64,000 nucleotides of DNA from JAPOXR01 sp964291445 (GCA_964291445.2 OZ219862.1:558001-622000); one strand, 5' to 3'. Positions 17,266 through 25,850 are shown, counted from the stretch's first letter. Notes: generated by a model from the sequence alone, not told the origin. Numbers and translations: made by a program.

Positions 17266-18186
17266 CTACTGAACGCCGAGTTGATCTCCCGGCCCGATTC
17301 CGGCTTCACGCGCCCACTCTACCGCCGCGATCTTGCCTTTTCCTGCCGGCCTGACCCGCCGGACATCAATCCGGCCGGACCCTGCCTGCACCACAACGCT
17401 GTCATCGGTCAGCCCGACGACCGTTCCGGCCTTGCCCTCGCCCGCCATTTTCCGGGCATCGTAGATCTGCAGCCGCTGCCCGCCGAACTCGGTCCAGGCT
17501 CCCGGCTGCGGGTTGGTTCCGCGAATCAGGTTGTAGACATCATCGACATGCCGCGACCAGTCGATCCGGGCATCGGCGGCCCGGCACCAGCTCTCATAGC
17601 TCGCCTGCGCCTCATCCTGTGCAATGCGCGGTGGATTGCCGGACCTGAACAACTCGCAGACCTCGAGCACCGAGTCGATGGCCGCCGGAACGATCTTGCG
17701 AAAATAAATGTCGCCCAGCGTATCATCAGGACCGATCGTGCAGTGATGCTGCAGCAGGATGTCGCCCTCGTCCAGGCCGTCGGTCGGATGGAACCACGAA
17801 AACCCGGTCCCGGTCGCCCCATGGATGATCGGCCAGTTGATGGAACTTGGCCCCCGGTGCTTCGGGAGCAGCGAGGGATGAAAGCAGATCGAGCCAAGGC
17901 GAGGAGCATTCCTGGCCGCTTCCGGAACGAAAATGGTCACATAGGCCATGATCATCAGGTCGCAATCAAATTCCTGCATCTCGTCCAGCGTTGCCCGATC
18001 CTTGAATCCGGATGGCTGCCTGACCGGGATGCCGGCCTCCAGGGCGGCCTCCTTCAGCGGGTCGACGGGGCGGCCCTCTCGGTCCGGCGCACAATAGACG
18101 GCGACGACCTCGTCCCTGCCAGCCTCGAGCAGCTTCTCGAGCGCCGCCTTGCCAAAGGCCTGCTGTCCCATGACCATCAGACGCAT
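17266..18186 (-). CDS. Stand-alone 10-formyltetrahydrofolate hydrolase/formyltransferase-like protein
   Basis: 306 residues, formyltransferase N-terminal fold plus C-terminal OB-like domain (about 205-300), the size of methionyl-tRNA formyltransferase. The core FHPSLLPKHRGPSSINW (H103) and DGLDEGD (D142) match the hydrolase domain of 10-formyl-THF dehydrogenase (ALDH1L1) better than Fmt. The asparagine two residues before the histidine in GART and Fmt is a cysteine (C101) here, as that position is also non-Asn in the dehydrogenase. Likely reaction: release or transfer of formyl from 10-formyl-THF. Start ATG 18186 with a G-rich site upstream. Just upstream of fhs, with a short gap. Confidence 0.75.
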   Translation of the reverse strand: MRLMVMGQQAFGKAALEKLLEAGRDEVVAVYCAPDREGRPVDPLKEAALEAGIPVRQPSGFKDRATLDEMQEFDCDLMIMAYVTIFVPEAARNAPRLGSICFHPSLLPKHRGPSSINWPIIHGATGTGFSWFHPTDGLDEGDILLQHHCTIGPDDTLGDIYFRKIVPAAIDSVLEVCELFRSGNPPRIAQDEAQASYESWCRAADARIDWSRHVDDVYNLIRGTNPQPGAWTEFGGQRLQIYDARKMAGEGKAGTVVGLTDDSVVVQAGSGRIDVRRVRPAGKGKIAAVEWAREAGIGPGDQLGVQ

Positions 18187-18213
18187 CAACCTACCCCCTT
18201 CCCGGTCGCACCA

Positions 18214-19476
18214 TCACGCATCCACCGAGCCGACCGCACCGGAATTCACCACCCGCTCAAGCTCGCTTCCTTCATATCCGAGCAATTCCGTCAACACCTC
18301 CATCGTGTGTTCGCCGAGCAATGGCGAGCGCCTGACCTCGACCTGGTGATCCGAGAACTTGATCGGGCAGCCGACCGACACGTAGCGACCTCTCCCGGGA
18401 TGATCGACCTCGACGATGGTGCCGGTCTCCCTGAGTCCCTGGTCCTCGGCAATCTCCTTCATCGACAGGATCGGCCCGACCGGGATGTTGAGCGGGTTGC
18501 AGACCTCCATGACCTCGAACTTGGTCCTGGTCTTCGTCCAGTCCTCGATGGCGTCGAAGATCTCGTCCAGCTTCGGCAACCTGGCCGTCGGCGTTGCATA
18601 TCCGGGATCCGTCTTCCATTCGGGCTTGCCGACGACGTCGCAGATATTCTCCCACACCGCGGCCTGGGTGATGAAATAGGTATAGGCATTCGGGTCCGTC
18701 TCCCAGCCCTTGCATTTGAGCACCCTTCCCGGCTGGCCGCCGCCGGAATCATTGCCAGCCCGCGGGGTTGCCTCGCCGAACGGAATGCCCTTGCCGCACT
18801 GCGAATACTCCTGCAACGGCCCGGCCGCCAGCCGCTGCTGGTCGCGCAATTTCACCCGGCACAGGTTGAGCACCCCGTCCTGCATCGGCGCCAACACCCG
18901 CTGCCCCTTGCCTGTCTTCTCCCGCTGCAGCAATGCCGCCACGATGCCAAGCGCCAGGTGGAGCCCGGTTCCGGAATCGCCGATCTGCGCCCCGGTGACC
19001 AGCGGCACGCCATCGGGAAACCCGGTGGTCGACGCGGCACCGCCGGCGCATTGGGCGACATTCTCGTAGACCTTGCAATCCTCGAACTTGCCCGGCCCGA
19101 ACCCCTTGACCGACGCCATGATCATGCGCGGGTTGAGCTCCTGGATCCGGCTCCAGCCGAATCCCATCCGGTCAAGCGCCCCCGGGGCAAAGTTTTCCAC
19201 CAGCACATCGCAGCAGGCAACCATCCTGGCCAATACCTCCTTGCCGGTCTCGTCCTTGGTGTTGAGGGTGAATGACCGCTTGTTGTGGTTCAGCATGGTA
19301 AAGTAGAGGCTGTCGGCCCCCGGCACATCGACCAGCTGCTTGCGGGTGGCATCGCCGGTTCCGGGGCGCTCGACCTTGATCACGTCGGCGCCAAGCCAGG
19401 CCAGCAACTGGGTGCAGGTCGGCCCGGACTGAACATGGGTAAAGTCCAGGATTCGAACATCTTCAAGCGGTGTCAT
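18214..19476 (-). CDS. frc: Formyl-CoA:oxalate CoA-transferase-like (class III CoA-transferase)
   Basis: 420 residues. Class III enzymes move CoA between acids through an aspartyl-CoA thioester; the expected catalytic aspartate is D167 in GAQIGDSGTG. Over its whole length it follows Frc: ILDFTHVQSGP, KVYENVAQC, QDGVLNLCRVKLRDQQRL, a glycine loop (GGGQPG) and LLGEHT. The residue equivalent to Trp48 of the Oxalobacter enzyme is Gln here (TRKQL), as I recall for E. coli YfdW. GGAGAG sits ahead of ATG 19476. Substrate oxalate is likely but not proven. Confidence 0.85.
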   Translation of the reverse strand: MTPLEDVRILDFTHVQSGPTCTQLLAWLGADVIKVERPGTGDATRKQLVDVPGADSLYFTMLNHNKRSFTLNTKDETGKEVLARMVACCDVLVENFAPGALDRMGFGWSRIQELNPRMIMASVKGFGPGKFEDCKVYENVAQCAGGAASTTGFPDGVPLVTGAQIGDSGTGLHLALGIVAALLQREKTGKGQRVLAPMQDGVLNLCRVKLRDQQRLAAGPLQEYSQCGKGIPFGEATPRAGNDSGGGQPGRVLKCKGWETDPNAYTYFITQAAVWENICDVVGKPEWKTDPGYATPTARLPKLDEIFDAIEDWTKTRTKFEVMEVCNPLNIPVGPILSMKEIAEDQGLRETGTIVEVDHPGRGRYVSVGCPIKFSDHQVEVRRSPLLGEHTMEVLTELLGYEGSELERVVNSGAVGSVDA

Positions 19477-19502
19477 GTCACTCTCTCCAGCTTCCGGGCA
19501 CC

Positions 19503-21236
19503 CTATTTGTACATGGTCTGCGCCTTGGTTCCGGGCGCATATTCGTTCGGGTCGATCCAGACATTGATCACGGCACATTTTCCGGTCCTGGCGACCGCCT
19601 CCCTGGCCCGGCGCAAAGCTGGCTGGATTTCCGAGCAGTCGCGAACCTCCTCGCCATAACCGCCAAGCATATCACCGAACTTGCCGAACTCCACATCGCC
19701 GAGCTTGTTGCCGATATCGCCGCGGTTCTGTCCGTATTTGGTGATCTGGCCAAACCTGATCTGGTTCATCGCCGAGTTGTTTCCAACCACCGCGATGTAG
19801 GGCGCGCCGAATCGCTGTGCGGTTTCCATGTCGAAAGCCGTCATGCCGAATGATCCGTCGCCGTAGAGGCAGACCACCTCCTTCGAGGGATGGGCCAGCT
19901 TGGCCGCCATGGAAAATCCGGTGCCGACTCCCAGCGACCCCAGCGCCCCGGGATCCATCCACTGGCCGGGATTGCGCGGGCGGACCGCCTGGGCCGAGAT
20001 CGTCACCACGTCGCCGCCATCGCCGATATAGATGGTATCCTCTTCGAGAAACTCGTTGATTTCCCATGCCAGGCGATAGGGGTGGATCGGCGACTGCTCG
20101 GAGCGGAAGAGCGGCATCACCTTCTGCAGCTTGGTCGCCTCGATCTGCCGCAACTGCTGCATCCACTGCAATCGCTGCTGGCGGGCCCCGGTGTCGATGC
20201 GCCCGCTCGCCGCCGCGGCAACCGCCGACAGGATCGCTCCCGGATGGCCGCTCAGCCCCAGGGTGATGTCGCGATTCTTGCCGACGGTTCGGTAGTCGAG
20301 ATCGACCTGGATCAGCGTCGGTGCGGTGATTCGCTTGCCATAGCCCATCCTGAAATCGAACGGCGTGCCGACGATCAGGATGACATCGGCGCCCTTGAAG
20401 GCATCCGACCGGGTCCGGTCGAAGCAATGCGGGTCGTCGGCGCGCATCATCCCCCTGGCCGCACCATTCATGTAGGCCGGAATGTCGAGCGCCCGTGCGA
20501 ATTCGATCGCCTCCTGGTGCGATCGCGACGCCCAGACCTGCTGGCCGAACAGTACCGCCGGACGCTCGGAACCCACCAGAATGTCGGCCAGCCGCTCGAT
20601 GTCGTCTGGATCGCCGATCGCCCGCGGCGATGCCCGGTAGCTGCCCGGTTCGGGAATTCGCGCCCGCTCCAGCGGGATCTCGGCATCGAGAATGTCCCGC
20701 GGTATCTCCAGGTAGCTCGGACCGTAGGCACCGGAAAAGCTCTCCCTTGCCGCCATTGAAATCATGTCGGCAATGCGTTCGGTCGAGAAGACGCCGGAGG
20801 CGAATTTCGTAATCGGCGACATCATGTCGACATGCGGCAAATCCTGCAGCGAGCCCATGCGATGCTGGGTCAGCGATGACTGGCCGCCGATATGGAGAAT
20901 CGGGCTTTCCGACCTGAAAGCGGTCGCCACGCCGGTGACGGCATTGGTGCAACCGGGACCGGCCGTGGTCACCACGCAGCCTAGGCGTCCGGTCTGCCGG
21001 GCGTAGCCATCGGCAGCATGCGCCGCGGTCTGTTCGTGGCGAACATCGACGATGCGAATACCCTCGTCGATGCACCCGTCATAAATGTCGATGATATGTC
21101 CGCCACACAGGGTGAAGACGGTATCGACACCCTCGTTCCGGAGTGCCCGGGCGACAAGATGCCCCCCGGAGACAATGTTGTCATCTGCACTCTTCCTGGC
21201 CAGTGTGTCATGGGCCGTTGCCGATCCGGTCTGCAT
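19503..21236 (-). CDS. Thiamine-diphosphate enzyme of the oxalyl-CoA decarboxylase / 2-hydroxyacyl-CoA lyase / acetolactate synthase-like family
   Basis: 577 residues with the three ThDP-enzyme domains. The pyrimidine-side glutamate is in RHEQTAAHAADGYAR near residue 69; the central domain includes ILIVGTPFDFRMGYG; the diphosphate motif is GDGSFGMTAFD ending in NN (near residues 470-500). In a locus with formyl-CoA transferase, formation of formyl-CoA by decarboxylation of oxalyl-CoA, or by cleavage of a 2-hydroxyacyl-CoA, is the natural inference. Sequence around the active site is closer to general acetolactate-synthase-like proteins than to classical Oxc, so the exact reaction is open. Downstream of the GntR gene by two bases. 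Confidence 0.75.
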   Translation of the reverse strand: MQTGSATAHDTLARKSADDNIVSGGHLVARALRNEGVDTVFTLCGGHIIDIYDGCIDEGIRIVDVRHEQTAAHAADGYARQTGRLGCVVTTAGPGCTNAVTGVATAFRSESPILHIGGQSSLTQHRMGSLQDLPHVDMMSPITKFASGVFSTERIADMISMAARESFSGAYGPSYLEIPRDILDAEIPLERARIPEPGSYRASPRAIGDPDDIERLADILVGSERPAVLFGQQVWASRSHQEAIEFARALDIPAYMNGAARGMMRADDPHCFDRTRSDAFKGADVILIVGTPFDFRMGYGKRITAPTLIQVDLDYRTVGKNRDITLGLSGHPGAILSAVAAAASGRIDTGARQQRLQWMQQLRQIEATKLQKVMPLFRSEQSPIHPYRLAWEINEFLEEDTIYIGDGGDVVTISAQAVRPRNPGQWMDPGALGSLGVGTGFSMAAKLAHPSKEVVCLYGDGSFGMTAFDMETAQRFGAPYIAVVGNNSAMNQIRFGQITKYGQNRGDIGNKLGDVEFGKFGDMLGGYGEEVRDCSEIQPALRRAREAVARTGKCAVINVWIDPNEYAPGTKAQTMYK

Positions 21237-21237
21237 G

Positions 21238-21963
21238 TCAGATCCCCTGATTGTTCAATTTCACGTCGAAATACTTCCAGCTGCGGCGGATATATTCGCC
21301 CAGGCGCAGCGTGTGGTCACGAACGAGATCACCGGCAAGATCGGCATCCCTGGACGAGATCGCGGCAATGATCTTCGAATGGTCGACAACCGACCGGTCG
21401 GTTCGGGTGCTGTCCCGCATTGCGCTCCGGCGCACCGGCTTGAGGCGGTCGAACAAATCCTCGGCGGTCCGCTGCAATCTGCTGCATTTCGACAATGACA
21501 TGATCGTGCGGTGGAAGGTGATGTTGGTCTCGGAATACTCGCTGATCTCGGCCCTGGCGGTATCGGGATTGTACCTGGTGCCAATCTTGCGCAACTCGTC
21601 GATCTCCTCGTCACTCGCACATTCGCAGGCCAGCCTCGCCGCCATGCTCTCGAGTGCCGCCCACACCGTGATCATCTCGACCACCTCCTCGCGACTCTGG
21701 CGCTTCAGATACACGCCCCGTCTCGACCTGACCTCGACCAGACCTTCCTGCTCCAGCTTCATCAGCGCCTCGCGAAGCGGCGTCCGCGATACGCCAAGCC
21801 GGATGGCCAGCTGCCGTTCATCCAGCTTCAGCTCGGCATTTCCGGCATAGAGATCCATGTCGAGAATCGCCTCGCGCAGGACGCGATGGGTGTGGTCCTT
21901 GAGAGTTGCCCGATCGGCAACCGGTTTCAGCTCGATCACATTGTCCATTCGGCCAGCCAGCAT
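21238..21963 (-). CDS. GntR-family regulator, FadR/FCD subgroup
   Basis: 241 residues. Winged helix at about residues 20-80 (LDERQLAIRLGVSRTPLREAL, then LVEVRSRRGVYL), followed by an all-helical FCD ligand domain (FHRTIMSLSKCSRL, with the D/H residues that often hold a metal or acid). ATG 21963 or 21948 may be the start. First gene of the leftward C1 operon and divergent from the SucC-like gene, so it probably controls both from the shared intergenic region in response to a pathway acid or CoA ester. Confidence 0.92.
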   Translation of the reverse strand: MLAGRMDNVIELKPVADRATLKDHTHRVLREAILDMDLYAGNAELKLDERQLAIRLGVSRTPLREALMKLEQEGLVEVRSRRGVYLKRQSREEVVEMITVWAALESMAARLACECASDEEIDELRKIGTRYNPDTARAEISEYSETNITFHRTIMSLSKCSRLQRTAEDLFDRLKPVRRSAMRDSTRTDRSVVDHSKIIAAISSRDADLAGDLVRDHTLRLGEYIRRSWKYFDVKLNNQGI

Positions 21964-22269
21964 TCCCGTTCAGGGCGAATCAGCAATCCCGGTTACTGGT
22001 ATACAAAATTCCAGAGACCGGCAACCATGGTGCAATCCGGCCCCGGCGGGTGGTGCGGCAAGCCGCCTCCGCAATGGTGATGCCGGGCGATTGTCCGTGA
22101 CAATTCTCGTGAAATCAGCTTGTTGTACATTCCTCTCAATCCTTTTCCACGCCGGAATTGCCAAGACGGCCCGCAGGTCAGTTGATTACGGCCCCGGCAT
22201 GGGTCATACCTGTGCTGTCGGAATTCCGGCTGGCCGCGGCCAGGTGCCGGGGCGCAAGGAGGACATCGC
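21964..22269. other. Divergent control region between gntR and the acyl-CoA synthetase genes
   Basis: 306 bases without a gene. It contains a perfect inverted repeat (22090-22104), a GTATAC core in a T-rich to A-rich context at 21999-22004 that resembles FCD-type GntR half sites, and the AAGGAGG of the downstream gene. Both operons are probably controlled here. Confidence 0.55.
22090..22104. promoter_or_regulatory. Candidate GntR operator
   Basis: ATTGTC-CGT-GACAAT, a perfect 6-bp inverted repeat with a 3-base spacer in the divergent gntR/sucC-like intergenic region. Location suits a regulator of both operons. Not tested. Confidence 0.4.
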
Positions 22270-23439
22270 ATGTTCCTTTTGGAGCACCAGGCCAAATCCC
22301 TGCTTGGCAAGAATGGCGTCAGCATCCCCGACGGCCGGGTTGCGGCCACGGCCGACGAGGCCGGGGAGTTGGCAAAATCGCTGGCAGCGGTCGAACTCGT
22401 GGTCAAGGCCCAGATCGGTGCCGGCGGGCGGGGGCTTGCCGGCGGGATAAAATTCGCCAACAGCCCGTCCGACGTCCGGCGCCATGCCGTGTCCATGCTC
22501 GGCTCCCGCCTGTCCACGGCCCAGACCGGCATTCGCGGCGAGGTCGTCAAACAGGTTTCGGTCGAGGAGCGCGTCGATGTCTCGGCGATGTATTACATTG
22601 CGGTGCTGGTCGACCAGAACACTGCCGAGCCGGTCCTGCTCGGATCGGCCAGTGGCGGCAACGACTTCGAGCGGATCGCCACCGAAAATCCCGAGGTGGT
22701 CAAGTCGATCGCCCTTGGCGAGCTCGGCCGGGACAACCCGGAGAAGATCGAAGGCTTCCTGGCGACGCTCGGTCTGACCGGCGATGCCGGCAAGTCGGCG
22801 AGCCGGCAGGTGCTCGGCGCCATTGGGACCTTCTTCGACAATGATGCGCTGCTGGTCGAGATCAACCCGCTGGCGATCACGCCCCGGGGCGAGGCGATCG
22901 CCATCGATGCGAAGATCGTCATCGATGGCAATGCGCTGGCGCGGCATGTCGAGCTGGAGGCGCTGGTCACGGAGACATCTATCGAGGACAGCGAAAGGCT
23001 GGCACAGGAGAACAATGTCAATTACGTGGAGCTCGATGGCGATATCGGCCTGGTGGTCAACGGGGCCGGCCTCGGTCTGGCCACGTTGGATTTGGTCATC
23101 GAATCCGGTGGCCGCCCGGCCAATTTCATGGATATCCGTACAACTGCCGGCAGCTTCCAGATCGCACGGGTCATCCAGATGCTGCTCGAGAATTCCCGGG
23201 TGAAGGTGATGCTGGTCAATGTTCATGGCGGCGGCATGACCGTCTGCGACACCATCGCCGAGGCGATGAATTTTGCCTATTCGCGAACCGGCAGCGACAA
23301 GCCGATCATCTACCGGGCGGCAGGACAGAACGCGCCATGGGCCCTGTCGATCATGACCAACCGACGCCTGCCATTCACCCGTTTCGACTCCATGACCGAG
23401 GCTGTCAGGCAGGCAGTGTCGGTTGCCGGCGGAAGATAG
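22270..23439 (+). CDS. SucC-like ATP-grasp acyl-CoA synthetase, beta subunit
   Basis: 389 residues, the length of succinyl-CoA synthetase beta. ATP-grasp domain residues about 1-230 with KAQIGAGGRG and EINPLAIT; CoA-ligase domain after about 240. Two conserved stretches of true SucC are changed: PANFLDVGGGA is PANFMDIRTTAG here and the VNIFGGI segment is VNVHGGGM. With the SucD-like partner it probably forms a CoA thioester of an acid other than succinate, for example malate, oxalate or another small acid of this locus. AAGGAGG lies eight bases upstream. Confidence 0.85.
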   Translation: MFLLEHQAKSLLGKNGVSIPDGRVAATADEAGELAKSLAAVELVVKAQIGAGGRGLAGGIKFANSPSDVRRHAVSMLGSRLSTAQTGIRGEVVKQVSVEERVDVSAMYYIAVLVDQNTAEPVLLGSASGGNDFERIATENPEVVKSIALGELGRDNPEKIEGFLATLGLTGDAGKSASRQVLGAIGTFFDNDALLVEINPLAITPRGEAIAIDAKIVIDGNALARHVELEALVTETSIEDSERLAQENNVNYVELDGDIGLVVNGAGLGLATLDLVIESGGRPANFMDIRTTAGSFQIARVIQMLLENSRVKVMLVNVHGGGMTVCDTIAEAMNFAYSRTGSDKPIIYRAAGQNAPWALSIMTNRRLPFTRFDSMTEAVRQAVSVAGGR

Positions 23440-23443
23440 AGCC

Positions 23444-24322
23444 ATGGCCATTCTTGTTGACGGAAACACTCGTGTCCTGGTCCAGGGATTGACCGGCAGG
23501 TCCGGAACCTTCTACACCGATGCCGCCATTCGCTATGGGTCGACCTATGTCGCCGGTGTCCGCCCGGGCAAGGGCGGCCGCCAGCATCTGGGTTTGCCGA
23601 TCTTTGATTCGGTGGTCGAGGCACGGCGCCAGACCGGCGCCGATGCCAGCATGATCGTGGTGCCGGCTCATGGTGCCGCCGATGCCATCATCGACGCAAT
23701 CGAGGCGGAAATCGGCGTCGTGGTCTGCATCACCGAACGGGTGCCGGTGCATGACATGGTCAATGTCAAGGCTGCCCTGGCCGGATCCGCGACCCGCCTG
23801 ATCGGACCAAATTCGCAAGGAATCCTGGCCCCCGGCGGCTGCAAGATCGGCGTGATGTCGACCGCCGATGCTGCTCCCGGCTCAATCGGGATCGTCAGCC
23901 GCTCGGCCTCGCTGACCAGCGAGATCGTTGCCCAGACCACGGCCGCCGGCCTCGGGCAGTCGACCACCATCGGCATTGGCGGCGACCCGATTCACGGGCT
24001 CGGATTCTGCGACTGCCTTGAGCAGTTCCGGGATGACGATCACACACAGGGAATCATTCTCGTCGGCGAACTCGGCGGCAACGAGGAGGAACAGGCAGCG
24101 GCGTATCTCGCCGGCGGCGGCTACGGCAAACCGGTCGTCTCCCTTCTCGTCGGCAGACATGCACCGCCGGAGCGCCGCATGGGCCATGCCGGCGCCCTAT
24201 CGGTAATCGGCACCGGGTCGGTGGCCCGAAAGGCCGAATTGCTCGCCGCGGCAGGAAGCATCGTGGTCTTCAACCCCGATGATGCGGTCGGTGCCATGCG
24301 TTCGGCCCTGACGGAGTCCTGA
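23444..24322 (+). CDS. SucD-like acyl-CoA synthetase, alpha subunit
   Basis: 292 residues. CoA-binding Rossmann domain (LVQGLTGRSGTFYTDAAI, VRPGKGG near residue 40) and the phosphohistidine domain; the active histidine is in RRMGHAGAL near residue 245. SRSGTLTYE of succinyl-CoA synthetase is SRSASLTSE here and RLIGPNCPG is RLIGPNSQG, showing a divergent specificity. Four bases downstream of the beta subunit; the two form one operon. Confidence 0.85.
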   Translation: MAILVDGNTRVLVQGLTGRSGTFYTDAAIRYGSTYVAGVRPGKGGRQHLGLPIFDSVVEARRQTGADASMIVVPAHGAADAIIDAIEAEIGVVVCITERVPVHDMVNVKAALAGSATRLIGPNSQGILAPGGCKIGVMSTADAAPGSIGIVSRSASLTSEIVAQTTAAGLGQSTTIGIGGDPIHGLGFCDCLEQFRDDDHTQGIILVGELGGNEEEQAAAYLAGGGYGKPVVSLLVGRHAPPERRMGHAGALSVIGTGSVARKAELLAAAGSIVVFNPDDAVGAMRSALTES

Positions 24323-24643
24323 TCCAACCCTCGTCGAGGCACCGTCATTTTCCACCACCGGCCCGGCGGTACGGCAGGAAGTCCTCCAACGCCTTCGGTG
24401 ACCAAAGCGCCCGGCACCCATGGACCCGGGGGCTGCCCGACAGGTGCCTGGCCCCGGAGGCGTGCCCACACGGCCCCCGGATCGGCCCTTCGTGTGCGTC
24501 GCCTTGGCAGACCGCCGTCTGTTCCCGTGTGGACTCGTATCTGAACATCACGACGGCATGGACATCACTATCAATGCCGGCACTTCGGCAGGCTCCCGGG
24601 ATATTGGCCAATGTTGGCTACGAAAGGAATAGAAGCGTCGATG
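24323..24643. other. Gene-free stretch
   Basis: Between convergent genes (SucD-like and VapC-like). No domain recognised in any frame and no clear terminator. Confidence 0.4.
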
Positions 24644-25081
24644 TCATCGAGCCGGATGATCCGGGGCGATGCGAAATCCCTCCAAATTCGCCGCCTCGGA
24701 CAGCCGCCCGTCGAGGCAAACAAAGTCAAGTTGTTCATTCGGCCGGCCCCGGACGATCAAGGCGGCGGCCAGGTGACCCGCATCCGCTGCCCTTAGTGGA
24801 TGATGAGCCGGCAATTCGTGGGTCCTGGACTGGATTTCCGGCATGTCCGACGTTTCATTCCAGGAACGAACGCATGATCTGAACGCCGCTAGAGTGCTGC
24901 GTCGCAGGGCTCGGGAATGTCTGCTTTCTCGACAGCGACGCTCTATCGCCGATACGACCTCTGTGCGGGCCCAGGACCATGTGACGATGCCACCGTCCTC
25001 CTGCAACAGCATGCGTAGACTAGCGCTGCCGGGCTCTTCCACAAGCAAGGGGACGAGCGCAGAGGAGTCCCGGTATCTTAC
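24644..25081 (-). CDS. VapC-like PIN-domain toxin with a defective start codon
   Basis: The frame from 25081 reads VRYRDSSALVPLLVEEPGSA, which matches the usual start of PIN toxins (x-x-Y-L-D-S-S-A-L). The codon where GTG would be expected is GTA (25081-25079), and the usual Leu before the catalytic Asp is Arg. The first standard start is TTG at 25048, which would remove the catalytic Asp of DSSAL. The rest is intact: AADAGHLAAALIV and FVCLDGRLSEAA carry the later acidic residues. It overlaps the end of the antitoxin gene. Either a dead toxin or one started at a rare codon. PIN family call is firm. Confidence 0.7.
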   Translation of the reverse strand, partial: VRYRDSSALVPLLVEEPGSASLRMLLQEDGGIVTWSWARTEVVSAIERRCRESRHSRALRRSTLAAFRSCVRSWNETSDMPEIQSRTHELPAHHPLRAADAGHLAAALIVRGRPNEQLDFVCLDGRLSEAANLEGFRIAPDHPAR

Positions 25082-25356
25082 ACTCTGTTATCGCGATCTT
25101 CGATGACGGCCGCCGAAAGACCGGCGTGCAGCCCGATCAGAGGCTTGTCAAGAATCTCGTGGGCCCGGCCATTTCCCAGGGTGAGAACCCCTTCCTTGAT
25201 CAACGCATCCCAAGCCTCGCCGCCGCTGGCCACCGGAGAGGTGATCCGGGTAACCGGCGTACCTCGGTCGAGCACCTCGAATTCGCTGCCACGGCGCACC
25301 TCGCGAATATAGTGCGGCAGGTTCGCCTCAAGATCTGACATTGAAATGGAGGTCAT
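25078..25356 (-). CDS. Phd/YefM-type antitoxin
   Basis: 92 residues. N-terminal Phd/YefM fold: SISMSDLEANLPHYIREVRRGSEF, then VLDRGTPVTRI, the DNA-binding and dimerisation part; the C-terminal half, from about residue 45, would wrap the toxin. ATG 25356 or 25341 is the start. It is directly upstream of the PIN toxin frame and overlaps it by a few bases, the usual antitoxin-toxin order. Confidence 0.88.
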   Translation of the reverse strand: MTSISMSDLEANLPHYIREVRRGSEFEVLDRGTPVTRITSPVASGGEAWDALIKEGVLTLGNGRAHEILDKPLIGLHAGLSAAVIEDRDNRV

Positions 25357-25850
25357 GCCGGACCAGCAGGCGGCGAGGAGCGGCCTGGAGCCCGCTGCAC
25401 CTGAATCTTGCCCCTCTGAATCCTGCACGGCTGCCGGATATTCGTCAGTTTCGGCATTCCCGGCGGCACATCCTGGTCGTACGAGGAGCCCAGGCCGTTC
25501 ATCGGCTGATCAGGTCAATGGTTTTGCAAGCGGTACGGCAACCGTGGAGGATTCCACAGGAAATCCCGCGCCTGTATTGTACTGCCTTATTCTTTGATTC
25601 TGATCACGTGAGAGTCTCGACAATGAAAATTGCGCGGAATCCGGCCCAGCGCCGCTCAAGGCCGTGCCGCAAGTGAGCTCGTGGAAGGTGCCGCGCAGCT
25701 TATTGAATTCCCCTTCGCCACCACATGATCTGGACAGGCTGTCCAGGCCAGCCCCAGATCATGAATTTTCTGCCCCGTCCGATATTGAACTCCCGGCTGG
25801 AGCCGGTCTACAATCCTGCCAAATCGGTCGAGCAACAAGACTGGAAGGCA
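25357..25850. other. Intergenic stretch between the toxin-antitoxin pair and the Nudix gene
   Basis: Divergent genes flank it. No recognisable gene; one plus-strand frame (25341-25676) has no known domain. In-frame upstream extensions of the Nudix gene reach to 25725 but lack a clear ribosome binding site. Confidence 0.4.

Noticed and set aside
16882..19275. A 797-residue open frame on the plus strand
   Set aside because: It lies antisense to the fhs, hydrolase-like and frc genes, all of which have clear families. Its product has no domain and is an effect of high GC.
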